Origin: Bacillota bacterium
GTDB lineage: Bacteria > Bacillota > Clostridia > Acetivibrionales > DSM-1351
Length of the DNA stretch: 64,000 bases
Direction of reading: 5' to 3'
NCBI GenBank assembly: GCA_023439045.1
Contig: JAEXOY010000013.1
Location: 45,842 to 109,841, forward strand
The notes beneath the pieces were generated by a model. It was given only the letters and a program-made list of their open reading frames with translations. It ran no database searches and was not told where the DNA came from. Below, one piece after another: positions 63,169 to 64,000 of the stretch (the stretch's first letter is position 1; each line of letters begins with the position of its first letter). A program made the position numbers and the translations under genes.

Positions 63169-63243
63169 GGCTCCTCAAGTAGGACTTGAACCTACGACCC
63201 TGCGGTTAACAGCCGCATGCTCTACCGACTGAGCTATTGAGGA
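63168..63243 (-). tRNA. tRNA-Asn (anticodon GTT)
   Basis: A 76-nt cloverleaf read on the minus strand: acceptor TCCTCAA/TTGAGGA, D-arm AGCTCAGTCGGTAGAGC, anticodon arm TGCGG-CTGTTAA-CCGCA (anticodon GTT), T-arm GTAGGTTCAAGTCCTAC, discriminator G and encoded CCA. It is last in the rRNA operon. Confidence 0.97.
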
Positions 63244-63250
63244 ATATAAA

Positions 63251-63366
63251 TCTGGCAGATTCCTACTTTCCCAGGTCGTCTCCAACCAAGTATCATCGGC
63301 ACTAGGATGCTTAACTGCTGTGTTCGGTATGGGAACAGGTGTATCCATCCCGTCATCTCCACCAGA
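63251..63366 (-). rRNA. 5S ribosomal RNA
   Basis: On the minus strand it starts TCTGGTGGAGATGACGGGAT and contains the conserved CCGTTCCCATACCGAACAC-type loop (here CCTGTTCCCATACCGAACAC) and ends GGAATCTGCCAGA; the termini pair. 116 nt. Confidence 0.97.
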
Positions 63367-63504
63367 AAATTTAAAATTGTGAAGGTTGTACCTTCAGAAC
63401 TGAATAATGTATCGATTAGAAGATGTAAGCTTAATCTCATTTCTTAAGACTCGTCTTTGGCTCGCTTTCGCTTGCCTCTAACTCACTTTAATAATACCTG
63501 TTTA

Positions 63505-64000
<496 letters not shown>

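Overview
The window is low-GC, AT-rich DNA from an anaerobic Firmicute, most likely a cellulolytic member of the Clostridia (Ruminiclostridium/Acetivibrio-like; inference). Supporting evidence: GGAGG-type ribosome binding sites, the ferredoxin-linked indolepyruvate oxidoreductase, a B12-dependent ribonucleotide reductase, SLH and copper-amine-oxidase-N surface proteins, a large GH5 glycanase with Ig-like and Listeria/Bacteroides-type repeats, a GH3 beta-glucosidase, a CBM3 protein and a complete type IV pilus operon.

Layout. 1-6.6 kb: end of an aminotransferase gene, an SLH protein and a MacA/MacB-type ABC export operon. 6.7-10.7 kb: iorA-iorB-paaK (2-oxoacid:ferredoxin oxidoreductase plus aryl-CoA ligase). 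10.8-14.8 kb: a P-II protein converging on an LTA synthase, then an ABC-F ATPase. 15-19.8 kb: a secreted stalk-domain protein, a flotillin/NfeD pair and an SDR. 20-30.6 kb: GH3 enzyme, an M-box Mg2+ riboswitch with corA, a small repeat protein, a methyltransferase, GH5 enzyme and greA. 30.7-34.2 kb: AraC regulator, a GNAT-YbaK fusion and a Kelch protein.

34.2-38.6 kb is the most unusual region. Four single-ORF units, all on the minus strand, are each followed by a 182-193 bp element whose ends are inverted and resemble integron attC sites. I read this as an integron-type gene-cassette array without an integrase in view (a CALIN). The cassettes carry a GNAT acetyltransferase, a helical protein with an RNxxxH (HEPN-type) motif, a Shedu/DUF4263-like nuclease and an unknown helical protein: a probable stock of stress and defence genes.

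38.8-48.2 kb: truA, a catalytic-domain-less cysS-like gene, an arginine-deiminase-fold enzyme, a tryptophanase/tyrosine phenol-lyase, nrdJ and a DUF4015 glycosidase-like protein. 48.4-62.6 kb: one long type IV pilus operon in transcription order pilB, pilT, pilC, pilA, a 45-residue membrane ORF not previously counted, pilM, a minor pilin, pilN fused to a PsbP/DcrB-like domain, pilO, another minor pilin, a PilX-like protein and finally a CBM3 protein just before a terminator. This suggests pili linked to cellulose adhesion. 63.1-64 kb: the end of an rRNA operon (23S, 5S, tRNA-Asn, two terminators).

A recurring theme is in-frame tandem-repeat or low-complexity expansion inside otherwise conserved genes: the MacA-like adaptor, iorA, NfeD, GH3 and nrdJ.
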